33,136 nt of DNA from an uncultured bacterium (lineage in GTDB: Bacteria; Planctomycetota; UBA1135; GCA-002686595): contig CALBMX010000093.1 in the NCBI GenBank assembly GCA_937896235.1, forward strand, positions 1 through 33,136. The letters run 5' to 3'. Below, one piece after another: positions 7,062 through 14,939 of the stretch. The notes beneath the pieces are model-generated. The model saw only the letters and a list, made by a program, of their open reading frames with translations, did not search any database and was not told the DNA's origin. The number at the start of each line of letters is the position of its first letter. Within the stretch, counting starts at the first letter, position 1. Made by a program: the position numbers and the translations under genes.

Positions 7062-9008
7062 TTATTGGACCAGTTGCGTGACCACTCTTCTTAGGTCCTG
7101 TATCGTGAACGGCTTCATCAGCAACTTCCAGCCGCGCTCCACTAGGAGTTCATCGATCGCAGAGAGGTCTGCATAGCCGGTCATGATCAGGACTTTGTCC
7201 AAGAGTCCTCGATCCGACAGAGTCGTGGCTAGCTCGAGTCCATCGCCATCACCAAGGCAGACATCGCTGATGAATACCTCTGGGACACGTCTTTCGCTGC
7301 TGAAGTAGTCCATACAGGCGTGATACGATGGAAACACCTCGACCTTGAAGCCGAGTTGGGTCATGAAGCGCCCGACCAGGTGCATCAGTGGGTCGACATC
7401 TTCGACAACAACTGCAAAGCGATCGGCCGGTAAAATCGGCGCGTCAAGGGGCGGCAGCAATTGCTCTGCAGGCAACTCCGTCGCAATTGGAGTTTCGAGA
7501 TCTACCGGTACTAGGTGGACGATCGGTAACCTGAGATGGAAGGCGGTCCCCACTCCTTGGCGACTGCGAAAGCTGACCTGTCCGCCGGCCTCTTTGATGA
7601 TCCCATGGACTACGCTCAAGCCGAGGCCCGTGCCAGATTCGGGCCCCTTGGTCGTAAAAAAGGGCTCGTAGATAGTCGCGCGAATGCCCTCCTCAATCCC
7701 TGTTCCTTCATCCAAAATATCAACGAGTGCCTCATTTGTTTCCCGGTCCACGGCGAGACGGATCAAGACCATCCCACCTTCGGGCATCGCATCCCGAGCG
7801 TTTGCCAACAGATTCACTAGAACCTGCTCGAACTGCCCCGGCTCGAGAGCGACCATGACCGTGGAACACTCGACCTTGAGAGCGACCCTTATGTTTGGGC
7901 CGACAACGCTCTTGAGAATGTCGGCAAAATCATTCACGCACGAGACCAGCTCAGACTGTTGCTTCCTGACGGGGCTTCGTCGACTCAACATCAAGAGCCG
8001 GCGTGCCATCGCGGCACCCTTCTCGGAGCTGACCATGATTCGTTTCACGTCCTGCATTTCTTCAGTTGAGAGGGTCTCCGACTGCCCAAGTAGAGATGCT
8101 GCCCCCATGATCACTGCCAGGAAGTTATTGAAGTCGTGTGCGATTCCGCCGGCGAACCGACCAATCGCCTCCATTTTCTGGCCCTGCCGTAGTCCATCGA
8201 TTGACTTCGAGAGTTCGAGCTGAGCCGCCTTACGCTCCGTAACATCGGTGAACATGATCAATCGAGTAGCATCTTCATTGCCGACTCGAATCACCTGACC
8301 CTCCACCCGAATACTCACCCCGTCTCGCCCAACCAGTACGGCCTCCAGGTTCGCTCGCGTCCCAATGCCGCAAGTACTTAGCATTGCCTCCTCAAGGACT
8401 GTGCGTGAGCCCTCACCAACCAGATCTTGAATCCGCGTTTGCATGAGCGTGACGGAGAGCAGGTCGGCTGCCGCAGGATTCACGAATAAGATCTCGCCCT
8501 CTCCGGCGATACGAATAATCAACTCATGGGAGAGATCTACATACTGCTTGAGTTCGGCCGCACTCTTACGCTTTAGATCTAGGGCTAGCTCGTTCTGCTG
8601 CGACGTCGCATTCACTTGCTGGAGCATGAACATGTATGTCAGCACCACGTCGTGAGAAGCGAAGTCCGAGATATCGAGACCGGATGTCACAACCTCTTCA
8701 ATGGAACGAAGCCGCGGAGAACCCAGGTAGATAAAGCTGTCCTCCAGTCGGTAGAAAGCTCCCATGAGCACGAAGTCGTTGCTTCGTATGCACTGGAGAA
8801 AGACCGAGTGTCGCAGAAACCCAGAGATACTCTCGCCGGTCAACTCCATCTTCGGACGGAGGACTCGAAAGGAATCGGAGACTTGGAGACCTAGCCCAAT
8901 CCCCTGAAGCCGATTGCTGAGCGTGCGACCGCAACCGATAAGCACTCCATCAAATCCGACCTCAAGGGAGAAGGGAAAGAGGTCAGCGACCAATTCACGA
9001 GAAATCAT
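7062..9008 (-). CDS. HNOBA-PAS hybrid histidine kinase, partner of H-NOX
   Basis: A 648-residue soluble hybrid sensor kinase with no membrane segment. Residues about 8-135 are an HNOBA domain like that following the haem domain in soluble guanylate cyclase: FPFSLEVGFD, CGRTL, FRVLRPKMEL, IYLGSPRLRSIEEV and GLDISDFASHD all match that family's pattern. A helical linker (130-155) leads to a PAS domain (about 152-260, ending FTDVTERK). The HisKA region has the phospho-acceptor His291 in GGIAHDFNN. The HATPase shows N-box NLLANARDAM (399-408), DEGTGI (G1, 433-438) and GTGLGLSVV (G2, 459-467). A C-terminal receiver carries Asp582 (ISDVCLGDGDG), Thr610 and Lys632 (LMKPFT). Its ATG overlaps the stop codon of the H-NOX gene (ATGA), so the two are translationally coupled. 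NO-controlled phosphotransfer is inferred. Confidence 0.9.
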   Translation of the reverse strand: MISRELVADLFPFSLEVGFDGVLIGCGRTLSNRLQGIGLGLQVSDSFRVLRPKMELTGESISGFLRHSVFLQCIRSNDFVLMGAFYRLEDSFIYLGSPRLRSIEEVVTSGLDISDFASHDVVLTYMFMLQQVNATSQQNELALDLKRKSAAELKQYVDLSHELIIRIAGEGEILFVNPAAADLLSVTLMQTRIQDLVGEGSRTVLEEAMLSTCGIGTRANLEAVLVGRDGVSIRVEGQVIRVGNEDATRLIMFTDVTERKAAQLELSKSIDGLRQGQKMEAIGRFAGGIAHDFNNFLAVIMGAASLLGQSETLSTEEMQDVKRIMVSSEKGAAMARRLLMLSRRSPVRKQQSELVSCVNDFADILKSVVGPNIRVALKVECSTVMVALEPGQFEQVLVNLLANARDAMPEGGMVLIRLAVDRETNEALVDILDEGTGIEEGIRATIYEPFFTTKGPESGTGLGLSVVHGIIKEAGGQVSFRSRQGVGTAFHLRLPIVHLVPVDLETPIATELPAEQLLPPLDAPILPADRFAVVVEDVDPLMHLVGRFMTQLGFKVEVFPSYHACMDYFSSERRVPEVFISDVCLGDGDGLELATTLSDRGLLDKVLIMTGYADLSAIDELLVERGWKLLMKPFTIQDLRRVVTQLVQ

Positions 9009-9550
9009 CCGAGATCAATTCGAAAGATGTCGTGGAGTGCACCTTCCGATTTGCGTGCCACGATGGAGATCTCGACCTCCTGCTGAAAGTGCTCGCCCAG
9101 ACCAAGAAGCAGTCCGCGAACGAACTCAGTCAATCCGTCCCTCTCACTCTTATAGATCAGCGTTATGCTCGAATCGTCTGCGGACTCGACCTGAAAGGAC
9201 GGTTGCCTGAGGTTCGTGAACGTTGCGGCCACCTGCTCGTGCATCGCGTCAAGGTTGCCGAGGAATGCCTTCAAGGTACGCCCGGCAAAGATCATCACTC
9301 CGCCGTAGTGCTTGACCGCGGTTTCAAGAACCCAATACTTGCCGAAATCGACCAAGAACTCTGCTGGATCGAGATCTAGGGTCTTACAAGTTGATCCAAT
9401 CAGGCCAAGGGCTATATCGTCGTCGTAACCTTGCATGGTGACGAAGTGCTCATCCGTCACCCCGGCGCTTTCGAGCACCTTTTGCATGGCAGCATCCCCA
9501 TATCGAGTAGCTACTAGATCTCGTATCGAACAGTGAATCAGTCCGTACAT
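9005..9550 (-). CDS. H-NOX haem-based nitric oxide sensor protein
   Basis: A 181-residue stand-alone H-NOX (HNOB) domain, the usual family length. It opens with MYGLIHCSIRDLVATRYGD, the standard start. The haem-ligating His is His104 in NLDAMHEQVAA, matching His105 of guanylate cyclase beta-1. Pro117 (RQPSF) packs on the haem in this family. The propionate-binding YxSxR motif is Tyr133-Ser135-Arg137 (YKSERDGL). The residue aligned with the O2-stabilising distal Tyr of Thermoanaerobacter H-NOX appears to be Phe143, so NO rather than O2 is the expected ligand (inference). A Shine-Dalgarno AGGGGG lies 6 nt before the ATG. It is coupled by a 4-nt overlap to the HNOBA kinase, which it presumably controls. 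Confidence 0.94.
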   Translation of the reverse strand: MYGLIHCSIRDLVATRYGDAAMQKVLESAGVTDEHFVTMQGYDDDIALGLIGSTCKTLDLDPAEFLVDFGKYWVLETAVKHYGGVMIFAGRTLKAFLGNLDAMHEQVAATFTNLRQPSFQVESADDSSITLIYKSERDGLTEFVRGLLLGLGEHFQQEVEISIVARKSEGALHDIFRIDLG

Positions 9551-9608
9551 GGTGAACCCCCTGCGACGCGCGCCTGTTTACCCTGTGTAATACCCATAAC
9601 CAAGAAGC

Positions 9609-9637
9609 ACCGTAGTGAAATCAAAAGGGCCCGTCAA
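9609..9637 (-). promoter_or_regulatory. Candidate promoter of the H-NOX/kinase operon
   Basis: On the minus strand TTGACG (9637-9632) is followed after 17 nt by TACGGT (9614-9609). This would give a leader of roughly 50 nt before the H-NOX ATG at 9550. The -35 match is good and the -10 is weak (3/6). I see no clear sigma54 pattern. The remainder of 9551-9804 holds no gene that I can support. Confidence 0.3.
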
Positions 9638-9804
9638 CCAGCATTTGGTCTCTAACTCCTCGCCTGTCATTTCTCACAGAGGTGTTTATGCCGATCTTAA
9701 AAAAGCGGCCCAATTTTGGGGGAGTCACCCTCCAAGGAATCTGGCTAGTGAACCTAGCTATGGAGCCTAGCCTCAACTTTCGTGGCAACACACCAAGCAG
9801 GCAT

Positions 9805-9832
9805 TTGCATTCCCACCCGCCGCGGATAGACT
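9805..9832 (+). promoter_or_regulatory. Candidate promoter of tRNA-Leu
   Basis: TTGCAT (9805-9810) and TAGACT (9827-9832) are 16 nt apart. They would start transcription about 20 nt before the tRNA 5' end at 9861. Both hexamers are imperfect (3/6 and 4/6), so position carries most of the weight. Confidence 0.35.
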
Positions 9833-9860
9833 GCTCGCCGTAGACAGCACGTCTTAGGAT

Positions 9861-9947
9861 GGGGGGGTGGCGGAATTGGTAGACGCATCGGACTTAAAAT
9901 CCGAAGGGCCTTGGCTCGTGGGGGTTCGATTCCCCTCTCCCCTACCA
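9861..9947 (+). tRNA. tRNA-Leu (anticodon TAA), CCA encoded
   Basis: A class II tRNA of 87 nt including CCA. The 5' acceptor is seven G, then TG and GCGGAATTGGTAGACGC as in most bacterial tRNA-Leu. The anticodon stem TCGGA/TCCGA flanks CTTAAAA, so the anticodon is TAA. A variable arm follows, then the T-arm (GGGGG TTCGATT CCCCT), acceptor CTCCCCT, discriminator A and CCA. The acceptor pairing contains two G-U wobbles, including the terminal pair. A second CCA follows directly at 9948-9950. Confidence 0.95.
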
Positions 9948-9960
9948 CCACTTTCTAGAC

Positions 9961-11286
9961 TCACTCCAAGAGCTTTATAAGCTTGCCTAGAACTTTTTCG
10001 CCATCCGCGCGAAGTCCATTGTGCTCAAAGTCCCCTGTGCACCAAAGTTTGATGCCTGCGATTTGGGAGGCGGCTACCTTGGAGAGCTCGAAATCAACGT
10101 ACATATCCCCGGTGTACACAGCAGCCGCTACAGGGACGGAGTTTTGAGCCAAATTTCCTTGGTCGTAAAGGCGTGGCCAAGCCGCTTGGTCCGCGAGAAG
10201 CTCAGCCGTTTCCTGCAGAGACCCCAAGGCACCGATCTCGTCGAAGAACCAAGGAAAGATCATCTCTCCCGTTAGCCCCAAGGGGCGCTCGTCGTCCGGA
10301 CCACTCCACTGGAACTGAGGCCAGTTCGAACGCTCCTTTTCTGCCGCCCATAGTGACGCGACTCCCTGGGTATAGCACGCCTCATGCAGAAGGGAATAGA
10401 TTGGATTCGTGTCGTAGTTGAGCGCGTTCTCGAATCCGCGGAGAAAGACATAGCTGAGCTCTTGCTTGTAGGGACTAGCGGCCGGCCCCATGCCGTGCTC
10501 GCCCTCGGCAAAGGCATGATCGACGAGGTAGTGCAGCTCTTCAAAGCCGTCGCTCGCACCAAGTAAGATACCGAGGGTCTGGAATCGCCTGACCGAAAGA
10601 AGATCTCCGCATGGCAGCCGAACATCTCCCCTTGCTAGGCGCCTGGCGATCTGCAGCATGCGCTCAACATCACTGGGATACCGCGCGTAATATTCGTTGT
10701 TTCGACGCACACAGCTTGCGAAGGTCGCGTGATAGACCTCTTGCGCGGTGTTGCCCATAGGTGGAATGCCACCTGTCAGGAAGACTTTATCCAAATGCGA
10801 AGGCGCCTCGCTTAGGTAGTGAACCGCACAAAAACCGCCATAGCTCTGGCCAAGTAGAGACCACCTCCCCTCTTCTCCGAGAAGCTCACGGCGCACATGC
10901 TCGCAATCTTGAACAATGCTGTCCGCGCGGAAATGCATCAGGTACGAAGCCTGTGCTGCCGCGCTACCGACTCGGGCAAGCGTGCGCACAGTCACCGGAG
11001 TACTTCGTCCCGTGCCGCGCTCGTCGAGCATCAACACCCTGTGCGTCTTGAGGGCAAGCCCGAGCCACCCCGAGTCACCGCCAGGACGCGGCGCGCAAAA
11101 TCCCGGACCACCTTGAAGAAAGACGAGCAGAGGACGATCCGTACCCGCCTCGGCATCTCCCTGGCTCTGTATAAGGCGCCCGAACACTTGAATCTTGTCG
11201 CCAACCGGGTCCGCATGATCCAGGGGCACGGCAAAGGTGTGATCGGTGAGAACGAGACCCGGAATTTTGTTCGTAACTTGCTGCAT
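9961..11286 (-). CDS. S33-family alpha/beta hydrolase, prolyl-aminopeptidase-like
   Basis: A 441-residue cytoplasmic hydrolase of the proline iminopeptidase (peptidase S33) type. The oxyanion-loop motif is LQGGPGF (57-63), the DERGTGRS motif lies at 88-95, and the nucleophile is Ser148 in LLGQSYGGF. The remaining triad is probably Asp394 (YTGDMYVD) and His422 (FEHNGLR). A long lid region (about 170-330) lies between core parts, as in S33 enzymes. By family it removes N-terminal Pro or similar residues from peptides. Other S33 members are esterases, so the exact substrate is open. It starts at ATG 11286, divergent from the lipid kinase with only 38 nt between them. No signal peptide is seen. 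Confidence 0.88.
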   Translation of the reverse strand: MQQVTNKIPGLVLTDHTFAVPLDHADPVGDKIQVFGRLIQSQGDAEAGTDRPLLVFLQGGPGFCAPRPGGDSGWLGLALKTHRVLMLDERGTGRSTPVTVRTLARVGSAAAQASYLMHFRADSIVQDCEHVRRELLGEEGRWSLLGQSYGGFCAVHYLSEAPSHLDKVFLTGGIPPMGNTAQEVYHATFASCVRRNNEYYARYPSDVERMLQIARRLARGDVRLPCGDLLSVRRFQTLGILLGASDGFEELHYLVDHAFAEGEHGMGPAASPYKQELSYVFLRGFENALNYDTNPIYSLLHEACYTQGVASLWAAEKERSNWPQFQWSGPDDERPLGLTGEMIFPWFFDEIGALGSLQETAELLADQAAWPRLYDQGNLAQNSVPVAAAVYTGDMYVDFELSKVAASQIAGIKLWCTGDFEHNGLRADGEKVLGKLIKLLE

Positions 11287-11324
11287 AAACGAAAGGGTAG
11301 CGAGGGAATGGGAGAAATGCGTCC

Positions 11325-12251
11325 ATGGGTCCGCTATCGTTTTTGGTTGTGCGCTTCCTTTTGATCATCAACCCCGCTGCAGGCAGACACCGAGCCGGTG
11401 AGCGCGGAGCAGAGCTGCTCCAGCGACTCGAACGCGCGGGACATGTTTGCACGGTGGAAGAGACTCTTGGGCCAGGCCACGCCACGGTGTTGGCGGCAAG
11501 TGGAGCGCGATCCCACGACGCCGTCGTAGCGATCGGAGGCGATGGCACCTTGCACGAGGTTCTCTCCGGTTTGGTTCAGCCTGGAGCCGAGCAGTTGGCC
11601 CCACTCGGCCTGGTTCCGGCTGGCTCGGGCGATTCCCTAGCCATGGACCTTGGCATTGCCGACGTGGCCGGGGCTGCCCTAAGATTGCTCGCGGGAGAGC
11701 TGCGCACGATCGACCTCGCGCGAGTCGACTTTTTTGAGGACCTAGGCGACGCAGCTCCGACACAAACGCGCTATGCAGCGAACGTATTGGCCTGGGGCGC
11801 TGGTGCGCGGATTAACCGTCGCGCAGAAGGTATGCGTTGGGCGGGTGCGCAGCGCTACAACGTCGCAACCATTGTGGAGCTCATCCAAATGGGGAGGGGG
11901 ACATGCGCCGCGAAAATCGATGGCCAAGTCTTCGCAGACGACCTACTCGGAGTCGCCAGCTTGACACGTTTTTCAGGTCGTGGTCTTCAACTTGCACCAC
12001 GCGCCCAGCTAAGCGACGGCTACATCGATCTCGTACAAATCAAGCGCATGTCGCGACTCCAACTGGCGCGAATATTTAGTGCGGTCTTTCGAGGCGCACA
12101 TCTCTCCCACAAGGGTGTCGAGTGGCGCCATGCCCAGTCCCTCACTTTAGAACTCGGCCCTACCGGGGAGCTTGTTGTCGATGGCGAGCTGCTCACCTGC
12201 TCTGCGGCGCGCATAACCGTTGAGTGCGACCGCTTGCAGATCTTCTCCTAG
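11325..12251 (+). CDS. Diacylglycerol/lipid kinase family protein
   Basis: A 308-residue member of the DAGK catalytic family (YegS/DgkB/BmrU-like). It opens with LLIINPAAGRHRAGE, followed by the nucleotide-binding IGGDGTLHEV (70-79) and LVPAGSGDSLAMDLG (96-110), which corresponds to the usual PxGTxNDFA loop. The C-terminal half is the beta-sandwich (ISDGYIDLV-type motif, here LSDGYIDLVQIK) ending in VDGELL. It phosphorylates a lipid such as diacylglycerol with ATP at the membrane face. The exact lipid is not readable. A GGGAG about 12 nt before ATG 11325 supports this start; GTG 11349 is an alternative. It lies 44 nt ahead of a sulfatase-fold lipoprotein on the same strand. Confidence 0.9.
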   Translation: MGPLSFLVVRFLLIINPAAGRHRAGERGAELLQRLERAGHVCTVEETLGPGHATVLAASGARSHDAVVAIGGDGTLHEVLSGLVQPGAEQLAPLGLVPAGSGDSLAMDLGIADVAGAALRLLAGELRTIDLARVDFFEDLGDAAPTQTRYAANVLAWGAGARINRRAEGMRWAGAQRYNVATIVELIQMGRGTCAAKIDGQVFADDLLGVASLTRFSGRGLQLAPRAQLSDGYIDLVQIKRMSRLQLARIFSAVFRGAHLSHKGVEWRHAQSLTLELGPTGELVVDGELLTCSAARITVECDRLQIFS

Positions 12252-12295
12252 CAGGCTCGAGTAAGTTCCGAATGGTGTGAGCTACAATCCAGCCT

Positions 12296-14839
12296 ATGTC
12301 ACGCCCCCAGTCTCGCCTGCCCCTCCTCCTTATCGGGTCCCTCTTTCTTGTGGGATGTTCCGAGTCGCCCCGAACAGGGGGCTCCCGAGATGCGGAGCAA
12401 GCGACAGCACGCTCTTCGACACTTATCCTCGGCTCTAAGGTTGGCCTACCAGCACCCGGGTCTACCCAAAACGAAGTCGAAGCGTGGACTTTCGACTCTA
12501 AACATCCGGCCGGGATAATGGATACAGAGGAAGGCCACCAAAATCGTCCGTGGACATACAGCGGCCCCGATCAGGTGCTCGATCGAGACGATGCGTTTGT
12601 CGTCCTAAAGCCCACGCCCTCCGATCTTAATCTGCTACTTCTCGAAGGGCTTGCGACTCCTCGTTGGACGCTCGAAATGGATGTCGACCAGGTCGAGTTT
12701 GACACGGTTGAACTCTCGGTCCTGATGCGCAAATCCTGTACGGCCGAGGTGGTCCTTCGCTTCCAAGACGGCTCCGAGATCACACGCTCGTTTCGAGTTC
12801 CTGGCGCCCCATCAATACAATCGCAGGCGCTCCCCATCGGGTGGCTCGAGCGATCATGGACTGGTCTTCGAGAGCTCGAGTTACGACCAGACATTGATTT
12901 ACCCCAAGAGTTTGAGCTGCGGGGCATCCGCCTGTTGCGCAATGGCCTGGCCCTAGGTCCGGAGTCCACCGATTTCCAAGACGGACTTTCATTGGTTGGC
13001 GAGCGGCTTGGCACTCAGGATTTGCGTTATGCACAGAGCCTTGGCCTAGTGGGACCGGGACGAGAGAAGATCCTAGGTTATGCACAGCAAGTGGGTCGAA
13101 GCTTGTCACTCTCAACACAATCCCTGGGAGCCACACGCATCTCTGCCTCCGTTATCCCTAGTTGGCAGGCTCACCGCAACAAGGGTCGCTGGCACGCAGC
13201 GATTCTCACAAGGGATGAGGACGGTGCTCCCGAAGTTCAAGCCAGGCTCGATGTCGACCTTGACGCGGAGAATGGATTTCCTAAATGGAGGTCTCTGGAG
13301 TACACGATTCCCCAAACCACGGGCAACCCGAAAGAAGTCGAGCTCCTTGCGTGGTCGGGTACTAATCAACTACCAACTTTCGACGCGAGCCAGGGACTGT
13401 CCCCCTCCCCATCGTCCTCTTACGCCGCCATCTGGGGCGCACCCTTCCAGGTCGATGACGCAGCGGATAAGTCTCGTCCAAACGTTGTGCTCGTCACCCT
13501 CGATACCACGCGCGTCGACCTAGCCTACGATGAGCTCACAGCGCCTTTCCTCGCACGGTTGCGCAAGGAGGGAACGAGCTTCACTCGGGCGTGGAGCGCG
13601 GCGAATACCACAGGCCCATCGCACGCATCGCTATTGACCGGCCTTCCCGTGCACGAGCACGGAGCCTTTACCAATGGCGTCTATCCGCTCCGCGAAAACC
13701 TAGTGACGCTTGCAGAGTCCTTCCAGGAGGAGGGGTATCGCACGCTGGCAGCAACCAACGTGGAGCACCTCGGATCTCAGTTTCGCTTCGGGCAGGGATT
13801 TGACTTGTATCTCGATCCCCCCTCCCCCGGAGCGCCCGCCGACGGCAACGCCACGCTCGCGCAGATTGCACGCTGGCTGGATCAACTTCAAGGAGAGGAT
13901 GGCGGGCCGCCGTTTTTCCTGTGGGTTCACCTGTTTGACGCGCACGCCCCCTACCGCGTCCCAGCAGCTTTTGCCACTTTGCTCGACGCTAGAGGACTCG
14001 GCCTCCCCGCCGAGTCCATCGCTGTAAGAGACTTACCCTTACTGCGAAGCACACCTAGCACCATGATTTGGCTAGGTGACGACGTAAACAGCTCCGCGCA
14101 TTTAGCCGCACTTTACCGCCAGGGTGTCGCTTATGTGGACCACTTGACTGGGGAGCTCTTTCAAGCTCTAGAGTCCCGAGAGCTGATGCAAAATACCGTT
14201 TTTGTGGTCACTGCCGATCATGGCGAGAGCCTGGGAGAGCAAGGTTTTTGGACGACCCATGCCTCGATTTACCCTTCGGTGCAGCGTGTGCCCCTAATCC
14301 TTCACGGACCGGGCATCCCCCACAGGACGGATACCGGTCACAACGTTAGCACTCTCGACGTCGCCTCGACTTTGGCGAACCTAGCGGGCCTTTCGAACCA
14401 GTTCGACCTGCACGACAACTACAACTTACTTGCCACCGGAAACCAAGTCGGGAGCTCGCCCAACCATCGCGAGATTTGGTTCGAATCCCAAACACTAGCT
14501 CAGATTGGCAGAGTGCAAGACGACCAGCTGTTTCTGACCAATGTAGCGGACGTAAATATGGGGTTGCGCAAAGCTACCGAAGCGGAGTTGGCCTCTTATC
14601 CGTTCACCCATTACAGCAAGACGTATCTCCAAGGCGAGCTCGAACTGTACGACATGGCTAGCGACTCCGCCCTCGAGCAAGACCTCTCGGACACGAAGAG
14701 TCGGGTGGCGCAGACGCTCGATAAACGCGCCCGTGCAAGACTTCAAAAGGGCCTGCAATCTCGTGATCAAAGCGTTGGTGCCGAGCTCACACCGCGCGAG
14801 CGGGAAAGGCTCTCCGCGCTTGGCTACACGGATCTGTAG
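12296..14839 (+). CDS. Sulfatase-fold (alkaline phosphatase superfamily) lipoprotein
   Basis: An 847-residue exported lipoprotein. The signal peptide ends in the lipobox LVGC with Cys21. Residues about 45-385 form a region rich in predicted beta-strands that I do not recognise. The sulfatase-type domain (about 394-800) starts RPNVVLVTLDTTR with metal ligand Asp403. It contains TTGPSHASLLTGLPVHEHG (438-456) and VVTADHGESLGEQGFWTTHAS (637-657) with the metal ligands Asp641-His642. True sulfatases need Cys or Ser in C/S-x-P-x-R for formylglycine. Here the position is Thr439 and the Arg is His443. It may therefore be a phosphatase, phosphodiesterase or phosphotransferase using Thr, rather than a sulfatase. 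The C-terminal LSALGY motif is common in this group. TACAAT lies only 7 nt before the ATG, and no Shine-Dalgarno sequence is visible. Confidence 0.85.
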   Translation: MSRPQSRLPLLLIGSLFLVGCSESPRTGGSRDAEQATARSSTLILGSKVGLPAPGSTQNEVEAWTFDSKHPAGIMDTEEGHQNRPWTYSGPDQVLDRDDAFVVLKPTPSDLNLLLLEGLATPRWTLEMDVDQVEFDTVELSVLMRKSCTAEVVLRFQDGSEITRSFRVPGAPSIQSQALPIGWLERSWTGLRELELRPDIDLPQEFELRGIRLLRNGLALGPESTDFQDGLSLVGERLGTQDLRYAQSLGLVGPGREKILGYAQQVGRSLSLSTQSLGATRISASVIPSWQAHRNKGRWHAAILTRDEDGAPEVQARLDVDLDAENGFPKWRSLEYTIPQTTGNPKEVELLAWSGTNQLPTFDASQGLSPSPSSSYAAIWGAPFQVDDAADKSRPNVVLVTLDTTRVDLAYDELTAPFLARLRKEGTSFTRAWSAANTTGPSHASLLTGLPVHEHGAFTNGVYPLRENLVTLAESFQEEGYRTLAATNVEHLGSQFRFGQGFDLYLDPPSPGAPADGNATLAQIARWLDQLQGEDGGPPFFLWVHLFDAHAPYRVPAAFATLLDARGLGLPAESIAVRDLPLLRSTPSTMIWLGDDVNSSAHLAALYRQGVAYVDHLTGELFQALESRELMQNTVFVVTADHGESLGEQGFWTTHASIYPSVQRVPLILHGPGIPHRTDTGHNVSTLDVASTLANLAGLSNQFDLHDNYNLLATGNQVGSSPNHREIWFESQTLAQIGRVQDDQLFLTNVADVNMGLRKATEAELASYPFTHYSKTYLQGELELYDMASDSALEQDLSDTKSRVAQTLDKRARARLQKGLQSRDQSVGAELTPRERERLSALGYTDL

Positions 14840-14939
14840 CGAGTTCGGTTACGCCTCCGTTACCTCCGCCGCACGCCTCCCGCTTTAGTCTAGAAAGCGT
14901 CGACCTGACCTTTCCCGCCAAATCCACCGGAGGCCCACT

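Noticed and set aside
6964..7176. 70-codon plus-strand frame near the kinase 3' end
   Set aside because: It overlaps the kinase C-terminus, has no Shine-Dalgarno sequence and no family features.
9754..9951. Minus-strand frame of 65 codons over tRNA-Leu
   Set aside because: It is the antisense translation of the tRNA (GIEPPRAKALRILS), another common artefact.
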